Positions 1 to 11,700 of a stretch of 64,000 bases of DNA are shown in pieces. The stretch's first letter is position 1. Every line of letters starts with the position of its first letter. The notes under the pieces are model-generated. The model had not been told where the DNA came from. It saw only the letters and a program-made list of their open reading frames with translations, and ran no database searches. Origin of the DNA: Istiophorus platypterus (taxonomy: Eukaryota; Chordata; Actinopteri; Istiophoriformes; Istiophoridae); contig CM029119.1 in NCBI GenBank assembly GCA_016859345.1, positions 2,400,609-2,464,608 of the forward strand, read 5' to 3'. The position numbers and the translations under genes are program-made.

Positions 1-1193
1 TTATTGCATTACAGTGTCTATATAATAGTCAGCCATTCAGGTCCCCAACCATGTATGGACTGGATGGGTTGCCATGACATTCTAATACACACTTTGATGG
101 TCCCCAGAGGATGAATCACACTGTTTTATATGGATTAGTCCAAGGAATTCAAGTCAAAGACTCATCTATATTCAACAGTACAATGTTGCTCACTACTTGA
201 CCTCTACTAGTCTACTAGTAAAATGTTGTTAAATATCATGTCATTATAAAGTAGTCATATGATAAATGGGATTCATTGTATTTGTGAATAAGTTTATCCA
301 TTCAAATAAGCCCAAAGCTGCACCGATGCTGCTAGCTCCTGATGATGATGCAATTATCTGTACAATCAGTCTGGTGACGGTCAGTGGGATTTTGTTTCTA
401 AATGATTATGGAACCCTCAGTATCAGTATCATCAGTATAATGCTGGTATTGACTCCAGATGAAAAAACAAACAAACTGTATTCTATCATTATTGACTCAT
501 ACAGTATTTGTAAACTTGCCTATCTTGACTGACACTAAGTGCCACAGTACAACAACGTTTTCATCATTTGCATCCAAATTGACTGAGTTCTCTTTATATC
601 AGGTAAATATTGGTTATATGGTACTACTGTTTCATGGACAAAAACACAAGGAAGGCTTTGGATATTTTCAAAAATACATTCATAAAGGTACCTTGATGTG
701 ATGAACTTTGATGTGTTGTTTTATGATTTATATTTCATTAATATTTTCTGATCACTGGAAAGCTAATTGCAATAAAATATGTTTTAGCTTAATAGTTCTT
801 TGTGAATCAACCTGTATCCACTTTAATTCAATGTGATGGCTTCAGTGATATGGAGATGGTAAATGAGATGGGGGGGGCTATATAGTACTGACTATTGCCA
901 TCACATTTAATGAAATACAAACTGGAAACTGGTTGCCCTATTTTCATTTATAGCAGTACTTTACAAACAGGAGAAAAATTAAGGAGAAACACAATTACAT
1001 GTAATTGCATGTTCTTCCATACAGAACATGGGGAGCTAGAAAAATGATGTGATTCTTATGCTAAGGCCTCCTCTATTATTAGACTTTGACCCAAGCAAAC
1101 ACCTATGGGAGATTTTGGAATTACATATAAGGTAGGGTTATCTGCCATCATCATTTTAACACCAAAAAGTACTAACTTCTTCTCTCTTCTGTA
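1..1193. other. Anonymous AT-rich DNA
   Basis: No reading frame of convincing composition and no repeat family that I recognise. There is a short G run at 870-877. The longest open frames are under 90 codons and look like chance frames in AT-rich sequence. Confidence 0.5.
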
Positions 1194-1706
1194 GTTTTGT
1201 GCTTTCTCATCTCTCTTCTCTCCTCCTGTCACTTTCTGCAGGTTTTTCTGCCTCTGATGCTGCCGATTCTGGATCCATCACTTTAAACCACCTACTGCCC
1301 CATGAGCCTGATCGGCCACACTGCTACAATTATTAATTATTATTACTATTACTATTTTATTTAGTATTATTAGTATCATTATTAGCCCCATCATTGTAAC
1401 TATTAGTTTTATTATTAGAGTCATTATTATCGTAAAGCTTTACATGGTACCTGTATTGTGCCCCCCTTCTCTCTCCCTCTCTCCCTCTCTCTCCCTCTCT
1501 CTCTCAGCCCAGCCGGTCGAGGCAGATGGCCGCCCAACATGAGCATGGTTATGTTCAACGTTCAGTTTTTCCTGCTCATGGGGGAAATGTTGGGTCTCTT
1601 TAAATATGATTATAAAGATTAAGGTCTAAACCTGCTCTATATGAAAAGTGCCCTGAGATAACCTCTGTTATGATATGACACTATATAGATAAAACTGCAT
1701 TGAAAT
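1194..1706 (+). mobile_element. L2-clade LINE, 3' UTR only
   Basis: This is the 3' end of a fish L2-type non-LTR retrotransposon with no coding part left. It begins with the pyrimidine-rich stretch leading into tttctgcaggtttttctg, runs through an ATT-rich block (about 1330-1440) and an imperfect CTCTCC tract (1461-1506). It then has the conserved distal segment with cctgctctatatgaaaagtg, and ends in ctatatagataaaactgcattgaa. The same order of blocks appears reverse-complemented in the copy at 39349-40815, which shows that both belong to one family. The copy is 5'-truncated, the usual outcome of target-primed reverse transcription. I saw no clear target-site duplication. Confidence 0.8.
1461..1506. 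repeat. Imperfect CT/CTCTCC microsatellite inside the L2 3' UTR
   Basis: A pyrimidine tract of CT and CTCTCC units. It sits at the position where the sister L2 copies carry (TC)36 (23743-23814) and (GA)n (39404-39424), so it is an ancestral feature of this LINE's 3' UTR. Confidence 0.85.
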
Positions 1707-3389
1707 GAACCAGATAAGGGAATATCTTATGAAAGGATATTTGTATTGTTAGATTACATGTGTTGACAAGAGAGAAGTGTAAGAAATATAATATAAAACT
1801 GTTTAATAAGATGTGTGATGGTGAACTCATCATTGTGATACATTAAGGTCAGCAAGTTATCAGCAACTATAGCATATAAATAATAATACACTATTAATCA
1901 TACTAGGTTCTCTTCCCAAACTCTGTTTTAACTTAATAACTTCTCAGTTTTAAGGTTTCTTTTTCAAAATACCATTTTGATCAATTTGAATCAGTCATTT
2001 CATCAGTTAACTTGTATCCTTTACAGTATGACATTTAAAAAATCCAGCACAAAATAAAAAAACAAAATGGCATTTCTTTTTCTCCCCCATCACACACAGG
2101 ACAATTTCAACTTTCTACTTCCAAAGCAGCATACCGACCAATACAATCAAAAGAGGCAATATACCAGCTGTAATGTGAGATCATATATACCTTTTACTCT
2201 TGGAATATACTGGCGTATAGCCAGTCTCATATTCTGCATACTATATATACACACACATACTGTATAGGCAGAATGAAAAAACACATCATACTGTACCATC
2301 CTATTTAGCCCATCCCAATAACTGGAGGGAGTAAAAAAAGAATGTAAGTGGAGTGAAACTAAATATCATAGACAAGATTTAAGTGCAAATCAAGGGGGCA
2401 AAATCAAGTCTTTTTTGGTAAAGGTATGTATCTGTAGTTTCTGTTTTCATATGATTACTGTGGTGACTATCTCAATTTTGCTTGGCATTGCCAGTTGTGA
2501 CCCTGTCCAACACAAGCCAAATGACTTTGTATAAATCTCAATCACATACCTTTAATTTTTTTCTGCTCAAACTATAGACTTTAGCGTTGTGGTAGCTAAG
2601 TACATGACAGACACAAACTTTAACTACTGGAAAAGTTACCAGACTCCACAGAGCCAGGAAAAATATAAATTACTCATATCATTACATTGTAGAATGGAAC
2701 AAATACTAGCACAAAAAGAGTTTACACACCCATCTATCAGAATGCTTTTAGTTATGTTTTTCTCCGGTAAAAGTTAATGCTGGCCACTCATAACCTACAT
2801 ATGTACTAGGGGGACTTCGTTTTAATAATAGAATGATCCAATTTAGAATTAATATGGATAAACTGTGGCAACTGCCATACCCCTGCCACAGCCAACATCA
2901 GAACACACCAACTTGAAGGAACCAACCCCAATATTATGTTTCTTATCGCCCACCACAAGAGGGCAGTCTGGCAACACACCAGAGAACTCCTGATCTAGCC
3001 TCTCACGTCTCCTGTCAGGAAGAAAAGCACCAGCAATGAGGAGCTTTCAGCACATTGTTACAGCTACTGATCCACCCTGAAATGAATTTTTGGTGCACTT
3101 CCTTTGAAAGTGAATCGATGTTCAGAGAGGCTGTATTGAGCCTTGTGAGGCCAGGATGATGGCTTCCTTCCTCCTGCCTCTGATGTGCTGTTTCAGGTGG
3201 ATTTCTGGCAACAACTCCTGATGGCATGAAATAAAATGTCCTTTCTTTCTCCCATTCACATGATTCTCACCCAGAGCAATTTCCAAAGATGTACAAAACA
3301 CAGCCATGTGTAAGAAAAGGAGAAGAAAATAACAGATACACTACACTCTAATAGGATTTGGTGTAATAGGTAGACACTATGAGCTTGGC
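1707..3389. other. Anonymous DNA, no gene seen
   Basis: No frame above 70 codons and no recognised domain. Around 2890-3240 the sequence is somewhat more GC-rich and of higher complexity, but the overlapping minus-strand frames there do not resemble a family I know. Confidence 0.45.
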
Positions 3390-3730
3390 CTCATCGCTTC
3401 AGCTTCACAGCAGTATTTGTTGCAGAAATTTTGTCCTTGACTCCTGTAATCTCTTCAGGTGAGGGCTGTGAAGATTGGAATGGAAGGCGTGGAAGAACGC
3501 CTGAATGGGGCAACTGGACAAAGGCCTGGGGGCCCAAGGGGTCGGTTGGGCCTGGGTCAGAACCTGTTTTTGAAAAGACTGTTAACATCTCCGTCCAAAG
3601 ACCATCAAATGATTAAAAATAGACACAAAACGGCTGAAAAGGGCACAAAAAAGCAACAAGAGATGCGAAATTCACATTTGCACAAAACAAGCACATCGAG
3701 ATACAAAATGCTGTGGCTGCCATGTTTGTA
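3390..3730. repeat. Probable dispersed fish repeat with a degenerate ACAAAA-rich tandem part
   Basis: A G-rich block (about 3520-3570) is followed at 3610-3710 by loosely repeated units of the form agacacaaaa, gggcacaaaa, tgcacaaaac and agatacaaaat, spaced about 20-30 bases apart. Degenerate repeats of the agacacaaaangaccacaa type are common in teleost genomes. Assignment to that class is from memory. The open frames of 60-90 codons on both strands here look like by-products of the repeat. Confidence 0.4.
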
Positions 3731-4013
3731 ATCCTTTTTCCTTTTTCAGTCAGGGTGTCCTGCTCCTTTATAAGAGTGGTGGGTGCCTTTTACATGGCTG
3801 TACCCAGGAGCCCATTGTCTCATAATCCATCTCATAATAATGGTTTTAGGTGGTGTCAGGGGGGCTTCTTGGCTGCCACTGCATTATTGTAACAGTTAGA
3901 GAGGGGTTATTACTTTGCAAGGGATGAGAACAGGATGAGTAATGCCAGCTTCTCAGTTTTGTGCCTCATGCTTCGTGGCAATGTCATTATAGCAACACAC
4001 AGTTTGTACTACG

Positions 4014-4027
4014 CCCCCCCCCCCCCC
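4014..4027. repeat. C14 homopolymer
   Basis: Fourteen consecutive C, followed by a run of CCA units. A likely polymerase-slippage and sequencing-error site. Confidence 0.9.
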
Positions 4028-4185
4028 AACCACCACCACCACGACACCCTCCTTCCTACACCTTTTTTACGAATCAATCAACTAGTGGTCTGGAGTCTTT
4101 ACAGCCAGCTCTCCATCACTCCACTGTTTTGTAGGCGTACAGAATGAGACTGGATATATGTGGAGCAGGTGTTTGTTTTTTCTGC

Positions 4186-4207
4186 TGTGTGTGTGTGTGT
4201 GTGTGTT
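4186..4207. repeat. (TG)11 microsatellite
   Basis: Perfect TG dinucleotide repeat read directly from the sequence. Confidence 0.95.
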
Positions 4208-4556
4208 TCAGCCTGCCTAAGTGCCATTATTTTTCTGTCCTATCTGACTGATGTTTGGCATGGCAATCAAAACTCAGTGCTCTGCTATTAGTAGAAATCC
4301 CTCTTCCTTTCCAAACCTGCCTGTCATGTGTGTTTCCACAGCAGGACAGCAGGGAATGGCACAAAAGATCCACTTCTCACTTTAGTTCTTAAAGGCTGAG
4401 TTCATTCAAACTATGAAGAGATACTATCTCACTTACCTCTTTTTCTTATGGATACTTGGCAGAGCCATGCAGATAGTTTTGGTTTGATTCCTTCTTTAAA
4501 TTTATCCACCTTATTTCTTCTGTATTATTTAGCTTTGGTATCTGAGTGGAAAGGAT

Positions 4557-6395
4557 AATCCACATGTCCCTCAATACTGTGAGCAACAGACACAACTTTC
4601 ATTCCTTCCTTGCTAGATACCATTGGTTGTATGTAGGAAAATATGTCTTGTTGCAACTTGGGTAAACTAATTTTTTCAAGTTGCATTGTTGGACTTTTTT
4701 TTTACCACTTTCGAACAACAGAACAAGCTGAAAACATCTGATATACAGTATTAGCAAGTGTGTTTGCAAATAGTTTCCTATTTACACTTTTAGCAACAGA
4801 GTACAGAATGTTAATCGACACAATTCATTCTCTGCCTAAATTTTTCAAGAAACTCTCTCGTCATTTGCGACCCTCCTATTCCCACATACCCTGCAGTCAC
4901 CCCACTTTCCCACCCCACGACTCCTCCCATCTGTTTACCTGTTGCTCATTCCACATTTACTTCCTAGTATATATACTGATCCATTTCCACCTACAATCTG
5001 CCAGATTGTCTATTGTGCCACCCCACCCTGAGTTATCTGTTTTTCTCTGCCTTTTTTTTGGACTTTGCCTGCTCCCTAACCTTTTCTTTGCTTTTTCCTC
5101 CTGCCTGCCTGTTACTGACCACTGCCTGTTCCTTCTTTGCCTCCTGTTTATCCTTGCCTGCTTTTGCCTGCTGAGCCCGCCCGAATAAAGGTGAATTGTT
5201 TTGAACAGTTTATATGTGTCTCTGAGTTGTGCATTTGAACCCTTTCATTTGTTAGCCATGATAATTGATATTCAGTTACAGTCATGTTTCTGTCCATCTG
5301 TTGAATTTAAGTCCATTTCATTATTATTTGAGCTCTTTTTCAACTTCTGATAAAAAAACCTGGCTCTTTAAATGTTCGTCAATATTCACCAGCTCTTTAT
5401 AACTTCTTCTGCCTGCCGTTTGGTGGTGGTCAGGTAGTGTACAGTGGGTTTACTGGAGCTTTTTTTTTTTTTCAATAATGCTGAAGACAAGCTCAATGAG
5501 TGCAATGAGACTGAGTCAAAACAGTAAAGGTTACAAAACCAAAACAATGAGCTGAAAGATGCCAGAAGACTCAATAGAGCTATAGCAATGTAGAGTTGCT
5601 ACTTACAAACGTAATAAAAAGTATTTATGAAAATTTATTTGACTTAAAAATGCTCTAAAATGTCAAAGAGTTGCAGAGGTCTTTTAAGTTGGTTGAGCGT
5701 AGATCCTTTGTCTAAAGTACAGAAACAGAGCCAAGCATGCCTCAGTTCTGATATTAATAATTTCACATTGGCTGAAGCTGTATAATTAAGAATAGAGCAG
5801 CTTTTAGTCTATCTTTTTTCATTTGAAAGGATGCAATACCACTTTCTTATTTTCCTTATTGGGGGTGCAAAAAAACAACAATAAATCTGGCACTGATTTT
5901 ATTTGAAATTACTGTCTAAGCATCTTCATTGTCCATGCTAAGTGTGGTGCTAAATTCTCCTTATTATATGACATTTCTGACATACCTTGTCTATCAACTG
6001 CAGAATGAGAATGATTTTGTTTCCATTTCAGACAAAGTCCTATTATTTCAGCCCTATTTTTATATTTTCATCCATTAAAAATATATTAGATTGTTATTAA
6101 TTTTACACATTAATTACTCCTGGGCAGAAATAATTGACATGAAGTATTTTCACATAAATTTACCACCCTCTGTAGATTTTACTATTGCTCAACATCTCCG
6201 AGATCACAAGGAGCACTTTGCTGGCCATTAAAGATTACAGTCCATTAGAGCTTTGTAGCTGCTGCGTTACCATTACATAACTATAGTCTGTGTGAAGCAA
6301 GTGGCAGAGCTGCTAATCTTCTTTTTGCGCATCCCTTGATATCAGTTTTTGTGGTGCTATCCTCATTCATAAAAATGTGGGTGTGCGCCCAGAGA
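4557..6395. repeat. Tandem segmental duplication, copy 1 (1839 bp)
   Basis: The block is repeated directly after itself at 6396-8233. Comparison by eye finds the two copies the same except for one T in a T run: six Ts near 5813 and five in the second copy. Positions before that indel are offset by exactly 1839, and those after it by 1838. The hexamer aatcca occurs at the left edge, at the internal junction and just after the right edge (8234-8239). That is the pattern expected from a duplication that used about 6 bp of microhomology. The unit contains a gypsy-type LTR-like block and anonymous sequence, and no recognised gene. Confidence 0.95.
4860..5250 (+). mobile_element. Gypsy-type LTR-like remnant (copy 1)
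   Basis: The order of elements resembles a teleost Ty3/gypsy LTR. There is a U3-like stretch with acctgttgctcattccaca, a TATA-like box (tatatata, 4968-4975) and an initiator-like cagattgtc (5002-5010). A CTGCCTGC-rich region follows, then an AATAAA polyadenylation signal (5184-5189) and a U5-like end with ctgagttgtgcatttgaaccc. No internal gag or pol and no second LTR adjoin it, so it would be a solo LTR or fragment. The open frame of 142 codons across it (4760-5188) looks like a by-product of the pyrimidine-rich sequence. The family call is from memory. Confidence 0.45.
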
Positions 6396-8233
6396 AATCC
6401 ACATGTCCCTCAATACTGTGAGCAACAGACACAACTTTCATTCCTTCCTTGCTAGATACCATTGGTTGTATGTAGGAAAATATGTCTTGTTGCAACTTGG
6501 GTAAACTAATTTTTTCAAGTTGCATTGTTGGACTTTTTTTTTACCACTTTCGAACAACAGAACAAGCTGAAAACATCTGATATACAGTATTAGCAAGTGT
6601 GTTTGCAAATAGTTTCCTATTTACACTTTTAGCAACAGAGTACAGAATGTTAATCGACACAATTCATTCTCTGCCTAAATTTTTCAAGAAACTCTCTCGT
6701 CATTTGCGACCCTCCTATTCCCACATACCCTGCAGTCACCCCACTTTCCCACCCCACGACTCCTCCCATCTGTTTACCTGTTGCTCATTCCACATTTACT
6801 TCCTAGTATATATACTGATCCATTTCCACCTACAATCTGCCAGATTGTCTATTGTGCCACCCCACCCTGAGTTATCTGTTTTTCTCTGCCTTTTTTTTGG
6901 ACTTTGCCTGCTCCCTAACCTTTTCTTTGCTTTTTCCTCCTGCCTGCCTGTTACTGACCACTGCCTGTTCCTTCTTTGCCTCCTGTTTATCCTTGCCTGC
7001 TTTTGCCTGCTGAGCCCGCCCGAATAAAGGTGAATTGTTTTGAACAGTTTATATGTGTCTCTGAGTTGTGCATTTGAACCCTTTCATTTGTTAGCCATGA
7101 TAATTGATATTCAGTTACAGTCATGTTTCTGTCCATCTGTTGAATTTAAGTCCATTTCATTATTATTTGAGCTCTTTTTCAACTTCTGATAAAAAAACCT
7201 GGCTCTTTAAATGTTCGTCAATATTCACCAGCTCTTTATAACTTCTTCTGCCTGCCGTTTGGTGGTGGTCAGGTAGTGTACAGTGGGTTTACTGGAGCTT
7301 TTTTTTTTTTTCAATAATGCTGAAGACAAGCTCAATGAGTGCAATGAGACTGAGTCAAAACAGTAAAGGTTACAAAACCAAAACAATGAGCTGAAAGATG
7401 CCAGAAGACTCAATAGAGCTATAGCAATGTAGAGTTGCTACTTACAAACGTAATAAAAAGTATTTATGAAAATTTATTTGACTTAAAAATGCTCTAAAAT
7501 GTCAAAGAGTTGCAGAGGTCTTTTAAGTTGGTTGAGCGTAGATCCTTTGTCTAAAGTACAGAAACAGAGCCAAGCATGCCTCAGTTCTGATATTAATAAT
7601 TTCACATTGGCTGAAGCTGTATAATTAAGAATAGAGCAGCTTTTAGTCTATCTTTTTCATTTGAAAGGATGCAATACCACTTTCTTATTTTCCTTATTGG
7701 GGGTGCAAAAAAACAACAATAAATCTGGCACTGATTTTATTTGAAATTACTGTCTAAGCATCTTCATTGTCCATGCTAAGTGTGGTGCTAAATTCTCCTT
7801 ATTATATGACATTTCTGACATACCTTGTCTATCAACTGCAGAATGAGAATGATTTTGTTTCCATTTCAGACAAAGTCCTATTATTTCAGCCCTATTTTTA
7901 TATTTTCATCCATTAAAAATATATTAGATTGTTATTAATTTTACACATTAATTACTCCTGGGCAGAAATAATTGACATGAAGTATTTTCACATAAATTTA
8001 CCACCCTCTGTAGATTTTACTATTGCTCAACATCTCCGAGATCACAAGGAGCACTTTGCTGGCCATTAAAGATTACAGTCCATTAGAGCTTTGTAGCTGC
8101 TGCGTTACCATTACATAACTATAGTCTGTGTGAAGCAAGTGGCAGAGCTGCTAATCTTCTTTTTGCGCATCCCTTGATATCAGTTTTTGTGGTGCTATCC
8201 TCATTCATAAAAATGTGGGTGTGCGCCCAGAGA
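6396..8233. repeat. Tandem segmental duplication, copy 2 (1838 bp)
   Basis: Direct copy of 4557-6395, one T shorter. The 3' boundary is visible where gcgcccagagaaatcca continues as ttgccag after copy 2 but as catgtccc after copy 1. The near identity argues for a recent event or for an assembly artefact, for example two haplotypes joined in tandem. Confidence 0.95.
6699..7089 (+). mobile_element. Gypsy-type LTR-like remnant (copy 2)
   Basis: Second copy of the LTR-like block at 4860-5250, carried along by the tandem duplication, with its AATAAA at 7023-7028. It is not an independent insertion. Confidence 0.45.
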
Positions 8234-8239
8234 AATCCA

Positions 8240-9254
8240 TTTGCCAGTCTTCAGTTGACAATGCAGAGAGCCATTTCAGACAGCTGTAACCTTTAATCAT
8301 CTTCTTGCTGTGTATTCATTTTGTATCTGAATGCATATTGAATTATGCAATTGTAATAATAAAACTTCTAAAATAGCATACAGTCTTTTGCACATTGTTG
8401 TGGAGGTAGCAGAACTAGCAAGTGAATGCTGCACAATCAGGAATGATAACTTGTGCAAGGCTGTCAGCAGGTTCACAGCTAAAATCATAAAAGCTAAAAT
8501 GGATGGCTGAGTAATTGTTAAAGCCTTTTGTAAATAACACATGCTGCTTTCTTTACTTCAATTGTACATATACATCCATGCACTAATGGCTCCAACCTTA
8601 CAATTTGTCAAGGACGGCAGACGTCACCCATGCATTTCTACCCTGCAAACCCTGCCTTTGTCTTCATTAGGTGCCCCTGACAAGCTCCCACCATGCCTTA
8701 AAGTGGGCCATTACCAGTGCACAGCACACCACAGGGCTCCACGCTTGGCACAAATAGCTAAATCCAGTTTAGTGGCTCCACTGGAGGCCAGAGAGTGGAT
8801 CGAGAGTTGAGTATGGTAGATGTAAGATGAAGTTGTTAAGTTTTCTAATAAAAGCCTTTTATATGTACCTATCCAAAAATCAGCTATCCCTTTCCGCTTG
8901 TAACCACTAAAGATGGCTACTACAATGTGGGGAGATTGGCCAATTTAGTAGCCATTTTGTCAGAGAGAGAAAGAGAAGGGAGAAGAGAGATGCTGTATAA
9001 AGAGGTTTATGAACTCCAGCATTGCATCAGATTGCAAGGTCAAAGCTGCAGGAAGAAAGTCATTTTCAACAGAAGTCATTGGCACAGAGCTATACACACA
9101 TCTGTGATACAGAGATTTATCACAGCATGCAGGACTATAAATGTCTAATTAAAAAAAAAGAAATGCTGTATGCAGTGAAGCATTAACTAATTACAATACC
9201 TGTTTTCGTTTTTTTTTACCTGGTGGTGCTCTCAGCTCTCAGTACATTTTAACA
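8240..9254. other. Anonymous DNA
   Basis: Unique-looking sequence to the right of the tandem duplication. Frames of 70-90 codons occur on both strands but overlap one another and show no recognisable domain. Confidence 0.45.
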
Positions 9255-9315
9255 CAGTTCAATACAAGTCAAATTTATTGGTACATTACATCTTTTTTTT
9301 TTTTTTTTTTTTTTT
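9255..9315 (-). repeat. Possible retroelement 3' tail with T23 tract
   Basis: The sequence ttcaatacaagtcaaattta followed by a T23 run (9293-9315) resembles, read on the minus strand, the A-rich or TTGAA-type 3' tail of a retrotransposon. No body of an element was recognised upstream on that strand. Confidence 0.3.
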
Positions 9316-9639
9316 ACTAACAAGAAGTGACTCAGTGATGATTTGTACCTAGCATAACACTAGTAGAAAAACTAATTAAAAAAAATAATAACTAGCACAA
9401 AAATAAGACAACTAAAAAAATACTGCCTGTGCTCAAAGCTAGTAAAAACAAAAGCACGTCTTTTCACCCTCTCACTCAGTTCTAGTGCTTATGCAAACTG
9501 TCCCCGGCTCTGGAAATGTTAAAAGTGGAAACCTTCTGCTGTTCAAAGCCATCAAGTCCTCTGTGGATTTGAAAGTGGAAGGTGGGGGTGATGGTGGAAG
9601 AACTGGGCAGTTACATTTCCATGGAGGAGGACCCTACCA

Positions 9640-10200
9640 ATTTCAGTGACTGGGTAATATATTGTTAAGTGTACTGTCTGATGATGAGCAATCTTTCACT
9701 GTTCCACCAGGTTTTTCTGACAAAGATGTTGAAATCATAAGAGAGACGGAGGAAGAGGAGCCTAACCAGGTCCTTGCTGCTGTAGTTCTTCCCGCCAAGA
9801 TGGACAACCCAGGCCTTAACTGACTTGTGCTGCTGATCTGCTGAGCACCAGCAACAGCAAACACTTACAGGTAATTCTTTTCTTCTTGAGCAGCTCGCAA
9901 CGGTGAGACAAAAAATTGCTAGGCTGCTATGCCGAATGGCTGAGTTTATGTGGCTCTCTAGACTCTCTGGAAGAGTGGCTGTAGCCTTGGGGAAAGGCAT
10001 GGCTGAGGCAATGGTCACCGAGTGTCATCTGTAGGATTTGTCCGGGATGCAGTCCACTGAACTCCTCGACAAAGCAGTGGAACACTCTGGACTGGGTGGT
10101 TAGGCTTTGGAGGGCATTCAGACCCAGTGTGATCAAAGGAAGGAGAGGGAAAAAGGGGGGGGGCAAGCCTCCAAACATTTCTTCAATAGACCAAGGGAAA
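9640..10200. other. Unassigned block of higher complexity
   Basis: This stretch is less AT-rich than its flanks. It has overlapping minus-strand frames of 73-117 codons (9643-9864, 9665-10018, 9927-10178) in different phases. No motif allows a family call. It may be an old repeat or a decayed coding sequence. It ends near a G-rich run at about 10156-10163. Confidence 0.3.
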
Positions 10201-10314
10201 CATATGAGCCTAGGTTTAACATTGTGTCTGCAAGGTCAATGGGCTCTTGACCCACATGGTTAAATTTCATAGATATCTCAATTTTGATAACATAAAAGAA
10301 ATCAAAGCAGAATA

Positions 10315-10325
10315 CCCCCCCCCCC
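10315..10325. repeat. C11 homopolymer
   Basis: Eleven consecutive C read directly from the sequence. Confidence 0.9.
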
Positions 10326-11163
10326 TTAACAGGCCAAAGATTTAAGTCAACTGCAAAAACATAGTGGTATGTTCCTTTGTTCACATTGTTCAGAGGTCTT
10401 GTGTGTGAATAAGGGCTTTTCTCTGACCAGCTCCCAAGCTCCAAACTGTGCAAAATTAGTGAGGACATAACATGTTGCCAGCACATAAACGTAAGCTACA
10501 TCAGAGGTGTCCCAGCCACGGCTCCTTTCTGCCAGCAGGGGGTGTAGTTGTACCACATATGACAATGCTCACCATACTGGCTGCAAGAAGGGCCTTGTGC
10601 AGCATCACAATGGATCATGGGAGCTGTAGTCCGTGGCTACATGCTCCAATTTAGGAGTAGTCCTCTGTTATTCATAGGCATTGAGGTATCAAAGATGTAT
10701 ACATTATTTGGCTCACTACTGAGAGAGAAAATCTGCTGTTTTCTGGGGAAACACCCAAGAAATCTAGTTTGAGGTTACTGGCCCTGTGTTCAGCAAAATG
10801 CATGGGTGATATCCATGCACTCTCTATTCATCATTGTTGCCAGCCTTTCTTTTTCACCGCCCCCTTTGCATTGGCTAGGCAGCAGGATCTGCAGAATATA
10901 TGCCCTGTTTGAGTGTTGTGCATGTATACTGACCAAAAATGAGATCCTGTTAAGGGGGAACAACATTGTTCCAAACAATTCCTTTCTCATCGTATTGAAG
11001 AGGCAGTCCCACGTAGTTAAGTTGTTTTCCTGCAGCCTGTTGCTCCTTCCATCTGATGCCACTGAGAAACTCACTCAACTAATCAGAGCAAGTAATGTAA
11101 CCCTATAGTCTCAACCCCACACTCAACATATATTCTTTTTTGTTCTCATACATAGTCAAACTG

Positions 11164-11296
11164 GCCATCGAGCATACTGGGACAAAGTCTGGTGGGTCGC
11201 TGCACTGGTGGAATGCTGGACCATCAAAAAATTCATAAAGCTTTATTTTTTCCTGCCCTGTCAGTCTCTGTACTAGCCCTCTCTGTTCATTTCATT
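11164..11296 (+). repeat. Dispersed repeat, copy A
   Basis: Matches 28717-28848 in the same orientation over about 130 bases. Shared blocks include gggacaaa, ctggtgggt, ccataaag or tcataaag, and the end block tgccctgtcagtctctgtac against ggccctgtctgtctctttac. Both copies are followed by ccctctctgt. The element family is unknown to me. Confidence 0.7.
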
Positions 11297-11386
11297 TGGG
11301 GTGTGAATGAGAGCATGCTACGTTTTAAATTGCTCTTTAACCACAGTGTCTACAGATATTGTGAGGACAGTATGTTTATATATTTC

Positions 11387-11700
11387 AGAATCAGAATCAG
11401 AATAACCTTATTTATCCTGTAGGGAAACTGCTTTGATACAATTTGTCATCATGCAGTAAAGAGAGAGGAAGTAAATCAGTACTGTAAAAGTAAAAACTAC
11501 TATAAAATGGTAATCAGAATAAAAACACAGTAAGTGAACAGAAACATATACAGATGCAACTGTGCAAAAAGTAGTGACTCCAGTCTCAGGAGGTCATGAA
11601 GAAAGCACTGGTATGCAGAGTCTGGAGTCTCACGGTAACAGAGTAGACAACATCACACTCTAGCTGGGTTAGTGGAAGGGGGGAGGTAAACTCCCTGTAA
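11387..11700 (-). repeat. LINE/SINE 3'-end-like repeat with (CAGAAT)n
   Basis: A short (CAGAAT)n tandem is followed by taaccttatttatcctgtagggaaa. This resembles the reverse complement of the 3' terminus of a common fish non-LTR element, where a short tandem tail follows a sequence ending in an AAATAAAG-type motif. Only the tail is recognisable; no coding part was found nearby. Confidence 0.4.

Noticed and set aside
4760..5188. 142-codon frame, repeated at 6599-7027
   Set aside because: It translates a pyrimidine-rich LTR-like block into Phe/Leu/Cys/Pro-rich sequence with no domain. Its duplication is part of the whole 1.84 kb tandem copy and is not evidence of a gene family.
4557..8239. Reading the 1.84 kb repeat pair as the two LTRs of one retroelement
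   Set aside because: The two copies abut directly with no internal region between them, so they cannot be the LTRs of an element. The LTR-like block is only part of each unit.
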